Shown: piece after piece, positions 10,546 to 20,281 of the stretch
Position numbering within the stretch: the stretch's first letter is position 1
Layout: each line of letters begins with the position of its first letter
Origin: Pseudomonadota bacterium
GTDB taxonomy: Bacteria > Pseudomonadota > Gammaproteobacteria > Burkholderiales > Burkholderiaceae_E
Direction: 5' to 3'
Assembly: GCA_029779435.1 (NCBI GenBank)
Contig: JAKPAM010000008.1
Coordinates: 1-64,000 of the forward strand
DNA: 64,000 nucleotides
Notes under the pieces: generated by a model
Seen by the model: the letters and a program-made list of their open reading frames with translations, nothing else
Told to the model about the DNA's origin: nothing
The model's database searches: none
Position numbers and translations under genes: made by a program

Positions 10546-13500
10546 GTGCGGATCAGGATCATTGCCGGCGCGGTCGGCGCATTGTGTTCAGCGATATTGC
10601 TCGGCGGCTGCGGCGGCGGCGATCTGGATTCCGCGTCGGCCGACGATAAGTCCGCGCCCGGAGCGCAACAGGGCGAGGCCTCGCTGGGCGGTTCGGTCCG
10701 GCTGTGGACGCGGGCCGCCACGCCGGCCTCGGTGGCGCAGTGGTCGCCGGTCATCAAGCTGTCGATCGTACCGGCCGCGGCGGCCAACCTGCCGGACGGC
10801 CGGATCCTGTTCTGGTCAGCGGAGCAGCGCTTCGGCTTCTCGCAGCGCGGCAGCACGTACACGACGGTGTTCGATCCGGCCACGCAGACGGCCACCGAGC
10901 GATTGATCACCGAAACCGGCCACGACATGTTCTGCCCGGGCACGACCAACCTGCCCGACGGCACGATCCTGATCACGGGAGGCATCGACAGCGAGAAGAG
11001 TTCGCTGTTCGACCCGTTCACCAACACCTGGCGGCGCGCCGCCAACATGAACGTGCCTCGCGGGTACCAGGCCAACACGCTGACGGCCACCGGCGAGGTG
11101 TTCACGCTCGGCGGCTCGTGGAGCGGCGGCCAGGGCGGCAAGGACGGCGAGCTGTGGACCGCGGATGGCGGATGGCGCCGGCTCACCGGCGTGCCGGTCG
11201 CGCCGGCGCTGGGCGAGAGCAACGAGGGCCCTTATCGCACCGACAACCACATGTGGCTGTTCGCCACCGCCGATCAGCGCGTCTTCCACGCTGGCCCGTC
11301 CGCGCGGATGAACTGGATCACGACGCGCGACAACGGCAGCATCGCCGCGGCGGGCACGCGCGGCGACGACATCTACAGCATGAGCGGCAACGCGGTGCTG
11401 TACGACATCGGCAAGATCCTGAAGGTGGGCGGCTCCAGCGGCTACACCGACGCGCCGGCCAACGCCAACAGCTACACGATCGACCTGGACGAGCAGGCCA
11501 CGGTGCGCAAGCTCGCGCCGATGGCGTACGCGCGCGCGTTCCACAACAGCGTCGTGCTGCCCAACGGCCAGGTCGTCGTCATCGGCGGACAGACCTGGGC
11601 GAAGAACTTCGACGACAACAACTCGGTAATGGTCCCCGAGCTGTGGGACCCGGCCACGCGCACGTTCTCGAAGATGCCGGCGATGTCGGTGCCGCGCAAC
11701 TACCACAGCGTCGCGCTGCTGATGACCGACGGACGCGTCGTCTCGTCCGGCGGCGGCTTGTGCGGCACCGGCTGCAGCGCCAACCATCCCGACCTGCAGA
11801 TCCTGACGCCGCCCTACCTGCTGAACGCCGACGGCAGCGCCGCCGCGCGACCGACGATCACGCAGGCGCCGGCGCAGGCCCTGCTGGGCAGCCAGATCAC
11901 CGTCAACACCAATGCCGCGGTCGCCTCGTTCGTGCTGATGCGCATGGGCTCGGTCACGCACACCGTCAACAACGACCAGCGCCGCGTGCCGGTCGCGCAC
12001 GTGTCCACCAGCGCCACGTCGCACACGGTCACGATCCCGTCCAACCCGGGCATCGCGCTGCCCGGCTACTACATGCTGTTCGCGCTGAATAGCAACGGCA
12101 CGCCGTCGGTGTCCCGCGTGCTGCGCGTGCACGGCGACGGCCTGCCGATGGTCATCAACCCCGGCGCGCAGTCGAGTTACGCGAACACGGACGTCGACGT
12201 GACGATAACGCGCAACGGCGCCGCCGGCACGTTCTCGGCCACCGGCCTGCCGCAGGGTCTGTCCATCGATCCGGCCACTGGCCGCGTCACGGGCCGCGCC
12301 GCCACGGCCGGCAGCCACCGCGCGACGATCTCGATCGCCGGCAACGGCGGCGCCACCAGCACCGACGTGACATGGACCGTGTCGACCAACACCAGCAGCG
12401 GCCCCGCCAATGGCCAGTCGAGCGTCGCCGCGCGCTATGTCAGGCTCGAAGCCCTGTCCGAGATCAACGGCAATCCGTGGACGTCGATGGCCGAGTTCAA
12501 CGTGCTCGACGCCGCGGGGGCCCCGATGTCGCGCACCGGCTGGACGGCCCAGGCCGATAGCGTCGAGACCGCCAACGAGAACGGCAGCGTCGCCAACGTC
12601 CTGGACGGCAATGCCAACACGCACTGGCACACGCAGTGGAGCGGCGGCTACAGCCCTCCGGCGCCGCATACGCTGATCGTCGACATGAAGTCGTCCCGCC
12701 CCGTCGGCGGCGTCCAGGTTCTGCCGCGCACCGGCGGCGGCAACGGCACGATCGCGCAGTTCCGGCTGTCGACCAGCATCGACGGCAACACGTGGACGAC
12801 GCATGCCGACGGCGATTTCAAGCAGTGGGCCACCGGCAACGCGACGGCCAAGACCGTACTGATCGGCAACCTCGCCCGCGGCAAGGCCGCGACGCAGTCG
12901 GGCACGGGCGGCGGCTCGGCGGCGCTGGCCGTCGACGGCAGCATCGGCACCGGCTCGACCGCCATCACCACGAGCCAGGCCAATGCCTGGTGGCAGATGG
13001 ACCTGGGCGCGTCGCATACGCTGAGCATGATCCGGCTGTGGAACCGCGCCGATTGCTGCGCTGAGCAACTCGCCAAGTTCTCGGTGTTCGTCTCGCCGTC
13101 GGACATGAGCGGACGCACTTATGCCGACCTGAACGCCGACAGCAGTGTCTGGCGCTACCAGGTCAGCGGCCAGGCCGCGCGGGAGCTGCTGATCCGCGGC
13201 AATGCGCGCGGCCGCTACCTGCGCGTGCAGCGCAGCGACACCGGCGTGCTGGCACTGTCGGACGTCGAAGCCTATGGCGTGGCCAACGTGCAGAGCGCGC
13301 CGGTCCTCAAGGCGCAGGCCGACGTCATCAGCGACGCCGGCAAGGCCGCGTCGCTGGCGATCAGCGCCACCGACGCGGATGGCGATGCGATCCGCTTCAG
13401 CGCGACAGGCCTGCCCCCGGGCCTGGCGATCGATGCCGCCACCGGCCGCATCACGGGCACGCCGACCACGCCCGGCTCGTCGATCGTGCGGATCACCGCG

Positions 13501-16152
13501 ACCGACAGCACGGGCCTGAGCAGCACGGGTTCGTTCACGTGGCTGGTCGTCGAACCGAACCCGTTCACCGGCATCGTGACCGCGCCGCCGGCCGCCGCCG
13601 GCTCGCCGATCGGCCTGACGCTGCCCGGCACGCCCAACGGCATCACGCAATACAGTTGGGACTTCGGCGACGGCACCGCACCGACCGCGTTCTCGACCTC
13701 GCTCGGTGTCAACCATCAGTACCAGACCGGCGGGCTGTACACGGTAACCGTCACCGCGCGCACCAGCAGCGGCGCGACGCAGACGTATTCGTTCACGCAA
13801 GCGGTCTATGCGCCGGCCAACGGCGCGCGCCGGCCGGTCGCCTCGACCAACATCGCTTATGAAGCGCGCGGCAACGGGCGTGTCTGGGTCGTCAACCAGG
13901 ACAGCGATTCGGTGTCGGTCATCGATGCGGCCACGCGCCAGCGCGTCAAGGAGATTCCGGTCGGCATCCGCCCGCGCGCCGTGGCGATCGCCAATGACGG
14001 CAACATCTGGGTCACCAACAAGGGATCGGCCACGATCAGCGTGATCAGCCCGAGCACGCTGGCCATTACCCGCACGATCGCGCTGCCGCGCGCCTCGCAG
14101 CCGTTCGGCCTGGTGTTCTCGCCGGTCGACGGCAGCGCCTGGGTCGCGTTGGAGGCCGGCGGCAAGGTGCTCAAGCTCGCCAGCGCCAACGGCAGCCAGC
14201 TCGGCGCGATCGACGTCGGCTCGACGCCCCGCCACCTGTCGATGACCGCCGACGGCACGCGCCTGCTGGTATCGCGCTTCATCAGCCCGCCACTGCCCGG
14301 CGAGAGTACGGCCAGCGTGCAGGACCAGTCGGCCGGCGCCGATCGCGGCGGCGAGGTCGTCGTCGTACGGACCGCCAACGCCAGCGTCGAGCGCACGGTC
14401 GTGCTCAAGGTCAGCAAGCGTGCGGATTCGACGGTGCAGGGCCGCGGCGTGCCGAACTACCTGGGCGCCGCCGTCATCCGCCCGGACGGCAGCGACGCCT
14501 GGGTGCCGTCCAAGCAGGACAACGTGCAGCGCGGCCTGGTCCGCGACGGCAAGCCGCTGGATTTCCAGAACAGCGTGCGCGCGATCGTCTCGCGCATCGA
14601 CCTGACGAGCCTGGCCGAAGACCATGAGCGGCGCGGCGACCTCGACAACTCCGGCGTCGGCAGCGCCGCCGTGTTCGATCCGACCGGCAGCTACCTGTTC
14701 GTCGCGCTGGAGACCTCGCGCCACGTCGCGGTCGTCAACAGTTGGTCGGGGCAGGAGATCTTCCGCTTCGACGTCGGCCGAGCGCCCGAGGGACTGGCGA
14801 TCTCGCCGGACGGCAAGACGCTGTTCGTCAACAACTTCATGGATCGCACGGTCGGCATCCACGACCTGGGCGCGATGGTCACCAACGGCCTGTACGACGT
14901 CAAGGCGCTGGCCACCGTCGCCGCGGTCGGCACCGAAAAGCTCGCCGCCGACGTGCTGCGCGGCAAGCAGTTCTTCTATGACGCTCGCGACCCGCGCCTG
15001 GCCCGCGACGCCTACCTGAGCTGCGCGAGCTGTCACAACGATGGGGACACCGACGGACGCACCTGGGACTTCACCGGGTTCGGCGAGGGCCTGCGCAACA
15101 CGATCCCGCTGCGCGGCCGCGCGGGCATGGGCCATGGCGCGCTGCACTGGAGCGCCAACTTCGACGAACTGCAAGACTTCGAAGGGCAGATCCGCGACTT
15201 CGCGCAGGGCACCGGGCTGATGACGGACGCGCAGTTCAATGCCGGCACGCGTCGCCTGCCGCTCGGCGATCGCAAGACCGGCGTCAGCGCCGACCTGGAT
15301 GCGCTGGCCGCGTACATGACCTCGCTATCGACCTTCGATGCGAGCCCGTATCGCAACGCCTCGGGCAGCCTGACGTCGGACGCCGCGGCCGGCCGGACGC
15401 TGTTCGCGCAGAAGGGCTGCACGACCTGCCATGCCGGCGCGCGCCTGACCGACAGCGGATCGGGTGTCGTGCGCGACATCGGCACGATCAAGGCCACCAG
15501 CGGCACGCGCCTGGGCTCGACACTGACGGGCATCGACACCCCGACGCTGCTCGACGCGTGGGCCTCGGCCCCCTACCTGCACGACGGCTCGGCCGCGACG
15601 ATCGACGCGGCGATCCGCGCGCACGCCAGCCTGGCGCTGACGAACGCCGAAGTCGGCCAGTTGGCCGCCTATGTCCGCCAGATCGGTACCGACGCGCTGC
15701 CGACGGTCACGCGCAGCCTGCGCTACCTGCGCCTGCAGGCGCTGACCGAGATCCGCGGCAACCCGTGGAGTTCGATGGCCGAGTTCAACGTCCTCGACGG
15801 CAACGGCAACGCGCTGTCGCGCAGCGGCTGGACGGCAACCGCCGACAGCGTCGAGACGGCGGGCGAGAACGGCCAGGCCGGCAACGTCCTGGATGGCAAC
15901 GCGAACACGATCTGGCATACCGAATGGTCCCGCCGCACGGTGGCGCTGCCGCACACGCTGACCGTCGACATGCGTGCCAACCGCACGGTCAGCGCGATCC
16001 GCTACCTGCCGCGTCCCGGCGGCACCAACGGCACGATCGGGCAGTTCCGGCTGTACGGCAGCACCGACGGCAGCACCTGGACGCTGATCGGCGACGGCGA
16101 CTTCGGCACGATGGGCGCGGCCGCCGCCGAGAAGACCGTGCAGATCCGCTGA
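10546..16152 (+). CDS. Multidomain secreted lipoprotein: galactose oxidase-like copper radical oxidase + putative-Ig/F5-8 type C-like/PKD + YVTN beta-propeller + di-heme cytochrome c peroxidase-like + C-terminal F5/8-like domain
   Basis: 1868 aa, GTG start, lipobox LLGGC. DMFCPG, RGYQ, GGSWSGG, NYHSVALL, THTVNNDQRR match galactose oxidase with the same residue spacing; PKD (YSWDFGDGT), YVTN repeats (VWVVNQDSDSVSVIDAATRQRVKEIPVG), CASCH and CTTCH heme motifs. Confidence 0.93.
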   Translation: MRIRIIAGAVGALCSAILLGGCGGGDLDSASADDKSAPGAQQGEASLGGSVRLWTRAATPASVAQWSPVIKLSIVPAAAANLPDGRILFWSAEQRFGFSQRGSTYTTVFDPATQTATERLITETGHDMFCPGTTNLPDGTILITGGIDSEKSSLFDPFTNTWRRAANMNVPRGYQANTLTATGEVFTLGGSWSGGQGGKDGELWTADGGWRRLTGVPVAPALGESNEGPYRTDNHMWLFATADQRVFHAGPSARMNWITTRDNGSIAAAGTRGDDIYSMSGNAVLYDIGKILKVGGSSGYTDAPANANSYTIDLDEQATVRKLAPMAYARAFHNSVVLPNGQVVVIGGQTWAKNFDDNNSVMVPELWDPATRTFSKMPAMSVPRNYHSVALLMTDGRVVSSGGGLCGTGCSANHPDLQILTPPYLLNADGSAAARPTITQAPAQALLGSQITVNTNAAVASFVLMRMGSVTHTVNNDQRRVPVAHVSTSATSHTVTIPSNPGIALPGYYMLFALNSNGTPSVSRVLRVHGDGLPMVINPGAQSSYANTDVDVTITRNGAAGTFSATGLPQGLSIDPATGRVTGRAATAGSHRATISIAGNGGATSTDVTWTVSTNTSSGPANGQSSVAARYVRLEALSEINGNPWTSMAEFNVLDAAGAPMSRTGWTAQADSVETANENGSVANVLDGNANTHWHTQWSGGYSPPAPHTLIVDMKSSRPVGGVQVLPRTGGGNGTIAQFRLSTSIDGNTWTTHADGDFKQWATGNATAKTVLIGNLARGKAATQSGTGGGSAALAVDGSIGTGSTAITTSQANAWWQMDLGASHTLSMIRLWNRADCCAEQLAKFSVFVSPSDMSGRTYADLNADSSVWRYQVSGQAARELLIRGNARGRYLRVQRSDTGVLALSDVEAYGVANVQSAPVLKAQADVISDAGKAASLAISATDADGDAIRFSATGLPPGLAIDAATGRITGTPTTPGSSIVRITATDSTGLSSTGSFTWLVVEPNPFTGIVTAPPAAAGSPIGLTLPGTPNGITQYSWDFGDGTAPTAFSTSLGVNHQYQTGGLYTVTVTARTSSGATQTYSFTQAVYAPANGARRPVASTNIAYEARGNGRVWVVNQDSDSVSVIDAATRQRVKEIPVGIRPRAVAIANDGNIWVTNKGSATISVISPSTLAITRTIALPRASQPFGLVFSPVDGSAWVALEAGGKVLKLASANGSQLGAIDVGSTPRHLSMTADGTRLLVSRFISPPLPGESTASVQDQSAGADRGGEVVVVRTANASVERTVVLKVSKRADSTVQGRGVPNYLGAAVIRPDGSDAWVPSKQDNVQRGLVRDGKPLDFQNSVRAIVSRIDLTSLAEDHERRGDLDNSGVGSAAVFDPTGSYLFVALETSRHVAVVNSWSGQEIFRFDVGRAPEGLAISPDGKTLFVNNFMDRTVGIHDLGAMVTNGLYDVKALATVAAVGTEKLAADVLRGKQFFYDARDPRLARDAYLSCASCHNDGDTDGRTWDFTGFGEGLRNTIPLRGRAGMGHGALHWSANFDELQDFEGQIRDFAQGTGLMTDAQFNAGTRRLPLGDRKTGVSADLDALAAYMTSLSTFDASPYRNASGSLTSDAAAGRTLFAQKGCTTCHAGARLTDSGSGVVRDIGTIKATSGTRLGSTLTGIDTPTLLDAWASAPYLHDGSAATIDAAIRAHASLALTNAEVGQLAAYVRQIGTDALPTVTRSLRYLRLQALTEIRGNPWSSMAEFNVLDGNGNALSRSGWTATADSVETAGENGQAGNVLDGNANTIWHTEWSRRTVALPHTLTVDMRANRTVSAIRYLPRPGGTNGTIGQFRLYGSTDGSTWTLIGDGDFGTMGAAAAEKTVQIR
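12430..12840 (+). repeat. Intragenic repeat copy A (F5/8 type C-like module)
   Basis: RYVRLEALSEINGNPWTSMAEFNVLD...DSVETANENG...NVLDGNANTHWHTQWS is closely repeated at 15715..16130. Confidence 0.9.
15715..16130 (+). repeat. Intragenic repeat copy B (C-terminal F5/8 type C-like module)
   Basis: RYLRLQALTEIRGNPWSSMAEFNVLD...DSVETAGENG...NVLDGNANTIWHTEWS matches copy A. Confidence 0.9.
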
Positions 16153-16341
16153 CCGCGCCATCGATCGGTCCGGGGTGGGCGTGGCACCGATGCCGGCGTA
16201 TCAGGAGAAGACCCCAAAGCAGGAGAAGACCCGAAGGCAGGGGAAGACCCGAAGGTCGAGTCGGCGGGGAGGATCCACGGGTCGGATCCGAGGGCCGCGC
16301 CCGAGGGCCGGCTCCAATTCCGCGCCCTCCGTCATTGCCCG

Positions 16342-17115
16342 GTGATGTCCATGCCCGTCCGCGTTCCTGCCCGCTCGCTCATCCGCTTTCCCGCCCGCTT
16401 GCTTGCGCGCTCGCCCATCCGCACACGCCGTTCGATCCGGATCGTCGTCGCGACCGGCGTGCTGGCCGCCGTCGGCCTAGCCGGACTGGCCGCGCCGGCC
16501 AGCCACGCACGCGCGGCAGGTGGCCCCCCTACGCAGCCGATCGATCGCCGCCTGCCGGCCGATGCCGCCATCGGCCCGGCGGCCACTGGCGCTTCCGGCA
16601 CCGCCCTCATCGGCCCCGGTGACGGCGGCGCTTCCGGCACCGCTGTCTCCGGATCCCGCCGCCCGCCGCTGTCGGCCGCGGCCCGACGCGGCGCCTCGCT
16701 GTACCGAGGCGATACGCCATTGCCGGGCGCGCTGCATGGCCACGAACGCGCGCTGCCGCCCGCCGCCACGCGCTGCACGAACTGCCACGGCGCGCAAGCC
16801 AACGCACCGCGCACGGCGGTACGGCCGCTCGAACCGGGCCCGTTCGACACCGGCTCCGCGGCCGCGCTCTCCCCGTCGGCCGCGGCCCTGGCCGACGCCG
16901 CGAATCTCGGCCCGCCGCTGGACGCCGCGTCGCTGACCAGCCTGCGCGCGCGCCGGGGCGGTCCGCCGAGCCGCTTCGACGCACCGGCCCTGTGTACGCT
17001 GCTGCGCACGGGCCTTGACCCGGCGCAGATCCTGATCCCGCAATCGATGCCACGCTACGCGCCCACCGATGCCGATTGCCGCGACCTGTGGGCTTACCTC
17101 TACGAACGCGACTGA
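16342..17115 (+). CDS. Secreted mono-heme c-type cytochrome
   Basis: N-terminal hydrophobic segment; heme motif RCTNCHG; C-terminal Met-containing region QILIPQSMPRYAPTDADCRDLWAYL. Lies between the fusion oxidase and SCO. Confidence 0.75.
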   Translation: MMSMPVRVPARSLIRFPARLLARSPIRTRRSIRIVVATGVLAAVGLAGLAAPASHARAAGGPPTQPIDRRLPADAAIGPAATGASGTALIGPGDGGASGTAVSGSRRPPLSAAARRGASLYRGDTPLPGALHGHERALPPAATRCTNCHGAQANAPRTAVRPLEPGPFDTGSAAALSPSAAALADAANLGPPLDAASLTSLRARRGGPPSRFDAPALCTLLRTGLDPAQILIPQSMPRYAPTDADCRDLWAYLYERD

Positions 17116-17117
17116 CC

Positions 17118-17789
17118 GTGAACGCGACCGACCCGCTTTCCTCTTCCCGACGCCGATGGCTGCACGCGCTGGCCGGCGCCGCTGCCGCCCCTTACCTGGC
17201 TGGGCTGACCGGCCTGGCGTCGACGGCGCACGCCGCGCACGCCCATGCACCATTCGGCCTGATCGATCCGCTGCGTCCCGCTCCCGCGCTGATGCTGCGC
17301 TGGCACGACGGCCATCGCTCACCGCTGCCCACCGCGCTGAAAGACCGCGTCACGATCGTTCAGACGATGTTCACCGGCTGCAGCGCCACGTGCCCGATCC
17401 AGGGCGCCCTGTTCGATGAGTTGCAGCAGCGGATCCACAAGCTGCCGTCGACCGATCCGGTCAACGCACGGATCCGCCTGCTGTCGCTGAGCATCGATCC
17501 GCTCAGCGACGATCCGGCCGCGTTGCGCGGCTGGCTGGCGCGCTTCCATGCCGGCGATCGCTGGGCCGCCGCCGCGACGACGCCCGAGCAGGTCGACGTG
17601 CTGCTGGACTTCCTGGCCGGACGCGCCAGCGGCGCCGACCGGCATACCACGCAGTTCGCGATCTTCGACACGCAGGGCCGCTTCGCTTACCGCACCCGGG
17701 AGATGCCTCCCCCCGACGCGGTGCTCCCGATCGCGCAATCGATCGGCCGGGGCGAGCACCTGAAACCGACGATCGGCAACGCGCGCTGA
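17118..17789 (+). CDS. SCO1/SenC family copper chaperone (exported)
   Basis: GTG start MNATDPLSSSRRRWLHALAGAAAA; CxxxC copper motif TGCSATCP and SCO-like thioredoxin fold text (VTIVQTMFTGCSATCPIQ). Confidence 0.85.
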   Translation: MNATDPLSSSRRRWLHALAGAAAAPYLAGLTGLASTAHAAHAHAPFGLIDPLRPAPALMLRWHDGHRSPLPTALKDRVTIVQTMFTGCSATCPIQGALFDELQQRIHKLPSTDPVNARIRLLSLSIDPLSDDPAALRGWLARFHAGDRWAAAATTPEQVDVLLDFLAGRASGADRHTTQFAIFDTQGRFAYRTREMPPPDAVLPIAQSIGRGEHLKPTIGNAR

Positions 17790-17924
17790 GCTCCGCATCA
17801 CGGCGCCCGATCCGGATCAATGCTCCCCGGGATCGATGTCCCTCGGATCAACGCCCCCGGCTCAACGTCCGGGGATCAGCACGTTCCGATCACCGACCTT
17901 CGATTCCCGCGTCTCGATCCCCGC

Positions 17925-18365
17925 TTACTTCTCGATCGCCAGCAGCTCGACCTCGAAGGTCAGCACGCTGTTCGGCGGGATCACGCCGGGAATGCCGCGC
18001 GCGCCATAAGCGGTCTCGGGCGGGCAGGTCAGCGTCGCCTTGCCGCCGACCTTCAGCTTCTGGATGCCCTCGGTCCAGCACGGCACGACGCGGCCGAGCG
18101 GGAAGCTCGCCGGCGCATTGCGCTTGAACGAGCTGTCGAACTCGGTGCCGTTGTCCAACGTGCCGCGGTAATGAACCTTGACGGTATCGCTGGCCTTCGG
18201 ATTGGCGCCGATCCCGACCACGGTGTGCTTGACCGTCACGCCCGACGGCAGTTTGTCGGTCGCTGGCGCGCCCTGCGCGTGCGCCACGGAGGCGGCAGTC
18301 AGGACGGCCAGTACCGCGGCCACGCGAATGGCCGCGATCGGCCCGGTCGGTTTGCGTAACGTCAT
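17925..18365 (-). CDS. FKBP-type peptidyl-prolyl cis-trans isomerase (exported)
   Basis: VKVHYRGTLDNGTEFDSSFKRNAPASFPLGRVVPCWTEGIQKLKVGGKATLTCPPETAYGARGIPGVIPPNSVLTFEVELL is an FKBP signature; N-terminal signal peptide. Confidence 0.95.
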   Translation of the reverse strand: MTLRKPTGPIAAIRVAAVLAVLTAASVAHAQGAPATDKLPSGVTVKHTVVGIGANPKASDTVKVHYRGTLDNGTEFDSSFKRNAPASFPLGRVVPCWTEGIQKLKVGGKATLTCPPETAYGARGIPGVIPPNSVLTFEVELLAIEK

Positions 18366-18621
18366 CTCTATCCTCGATAAGGCCCGGCTGCACGCACGGG
18401 CGGAATTGATCCATCGGCATGCATCGCCGCGTCACGCGAGCGACGGTGACTCCGACCGCCCCGCACCGGCGATGCCGCTGCGAGTGTGCCACGTCGGCTG
18501 GCCATACAGTCTTCAACGTCGCGTCGAACCGACGGATAAGCGAACCGATGAATCGGTGCTCGTCGAAACGAACGAGGGCGCCCATCGATCGATCGTCGGC
18601 GGCCCTGCTTCGGCGTGCCCG

Positions 18622-20034
18622 TCAACGCACCGCCCGCGCCGCCCCCGTACCCGCGCCGACACCCGCGCCGGCACCAGGATCGGCCCCCGTTACACGCCAT
18701 ACGGCATCGCCCAGATCGTCGCTGACGAGCAGGCCGCCCCGCCCATCGAGCACCACACCTACGGGCCGCCCCTTCGCGCGCTCGTCGGCGTCGAGAAAGC
18801 CCGTCAGCACGTCGACCGGGACACCATCGGGCCGTCCCGCCGAAAACGGCACGAAGATCACCTTGTAGCCGCTCTTGGGGCGACGATTCCAGGACCCGTG
18901 CTGCGCGACGTACAGCCCTTCGCGCCACGCCGGCAGGATCGGTTCGCCGCGCGCGAACACGATGCCCAGCGACGCGGTATGCGGCCCCAGCGCGTAATCG
19001 GGCACGAGCGCGCGGGCGACCAGTTCGGGCCGCGGCGGCGTGACGCGCGTATCGACATGCTGACCGAAATAGCTGTATGGCCAGCCGTAGAAGCCATCAC
19101 GCCGCACCGACGTCGCGTAGTCCGGAACCAGGTCGCTGCCGATCTCGTCGCGCTCGTTGACGACTGTCCACAGCGCGCCGCTCACCGGCTCCCAGTCCAT
19201 GCCGTTCGGATTGCGCAGCCCGGTCGCGAACAGGCGCTTGGCCACCGGCTGCGAGGCGTCGGCCGGCAGGTCGACTTCCCAGATCGCCGCGCGCCCTTCT
19301 TCTTCGCCGATCCCATTCTCGGCGACGTTGCTGTTCGAGCCGACCGTGACGTACAGCCGGCGTCCGTCCGAGCTCGCGATGACGTTCTTGGTCCAGTGAT
19401 GGTTGCGCCCGGCCGGCAGCTCGGTCACGCGCATCGGCTCGCCCTCGGCGCGCGTCTGCCCGTCGCGATACCGGACGCGCACCAGCGCATCGGCATTGGC
19501 CACGTAGAGCCAGTCGCCGACCAGCACCATGCCGAACGGCGAGTGCAGGCCGGCCAGGAACTCGCTGCGCAGTTCGGCCACGCCATCGCCATCCGCGTCG
19601 CGCAACAGCGTGATCCGGTCCGCACTGGGCGCCGACACACCCGCCATCGCCATCACCTTGCCGGCGGCCCATTCACGAAACCCCGAGGCTTCCCGGGCCG
19701 GCCGGTTGCTTTCAGCGACCAGCACGTCGCCGTTCGGCAGCACGTACAGCCAGCGCGGGTGCGCGAGCCCACGCGCGAACGCGGTGACGCGCGCGCCGGC
19801 CGCCGCCACCGGCACATCCTGCGCCGACGCCCAGCCCACCGCGCGGGCGATGCTGACGGTAGGCAGCAGCGCCGACCGCGGCGGCGGCAGCTTCGGCGCC
19901 GGACCCATGCCGTCGGCGACGGTCAGCTTGGCCACATCGCCGCATCCGGCCAGCGCCGCCAGCATCGCCAGCCCGGCCAACGGTGCGGCGAAGCCTCCGA
20001 ACGAGACCCGCGATGCGACATTCACCGGATGCAC
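18622..20034 (-). CDS. PQQ-dependent sugar (sorbosone/glucose) dehydrogenase-like lipoprotein
   Basis: Lipobox [76 protein letters not shown]. Confidence 0.85.
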   Translation of the reverse strand: MHPVNVASRVSFGGFAAPLAGLAMLAALAGCGDVAKLTVADGMGPAPKLPPPRSALLPTVSIARAVGWASAQDVPVAAAGARVTAFARGLAHPRWLYVLPNGDVLVAESNRPAREASGFREWAAGKVMAMAGVSAPSADRITLLRDADGDGVAELRSEFLAGLHSPFGMVLVGDWLYVANADALVRVRYRDGQTRAEGEPMRVTELPAGRNHHWTKNVIASSDGRRLYVTVGSNSNVAENGIGEEEGRAAIWEVDLPADASQPVAKRLFATGLRNPNGMDWEPVSGALWTVVNERDEIGSDLVPDYATSVRRDGFYGWPYSYFGQHVDTRVTPPRPELVARALVPDYALGPHTASLGIVFARGEPILPAWREGLYVAQHGSWNRRPKSGYKVIFVPFSAGRPDGVPVDVLTGFLDADERAKGRPVGVVLDGRGGLLVSDDLGDAVWRVTGADPGAGAGVGAGTGAARAVR

Positions 20035-20074
20035 CTCCTCGAACGCCCCCTCAGGAGCAGCCTTTCACGAGTGC

Positions 20075-20265
20075 CCGCCGTTATGAACGCCCTTATGAAC
20101 GCCCTTATGGAATGCCCATTCAAGGACGCCCTTGATGGACGTCCCCCTTATAGGCGATCTCTTATCTGTACCCCTTTACGGGCGACCTTTCCTGGGTGAC
20201 TTTCGGGGGCGGCTTTCATGGGTACCCCCTTACGAGCGGCTCTTCGCGAACCGCCCTCATGATCA
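20075..20265. repeat. Degenerate short-period tandem repeat (about 12-15 bp)
   Basis: TTATGAACGCCC TTATGAACGCCC TTATGGAATGCCC ... degrading into 15-bp ACGGGCGACCTTTCC-like units. Confidence 0.7.
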
Positions 20266-20281
20266 CCCCGAGGTGCCAGGC

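Noticed and set aside
10816-15174. 1452-aa antisense ORF on the minus strand
   Set aside because: Shadow ORF of the high-GC fusion gene; R/A/V/G-rich composition and no recognisable domain.
20075-20265. CRISPR array
   Set aside because: Units are 12-15 bp, contiguous and degenerate, with no spacers; no cas genes in the window.
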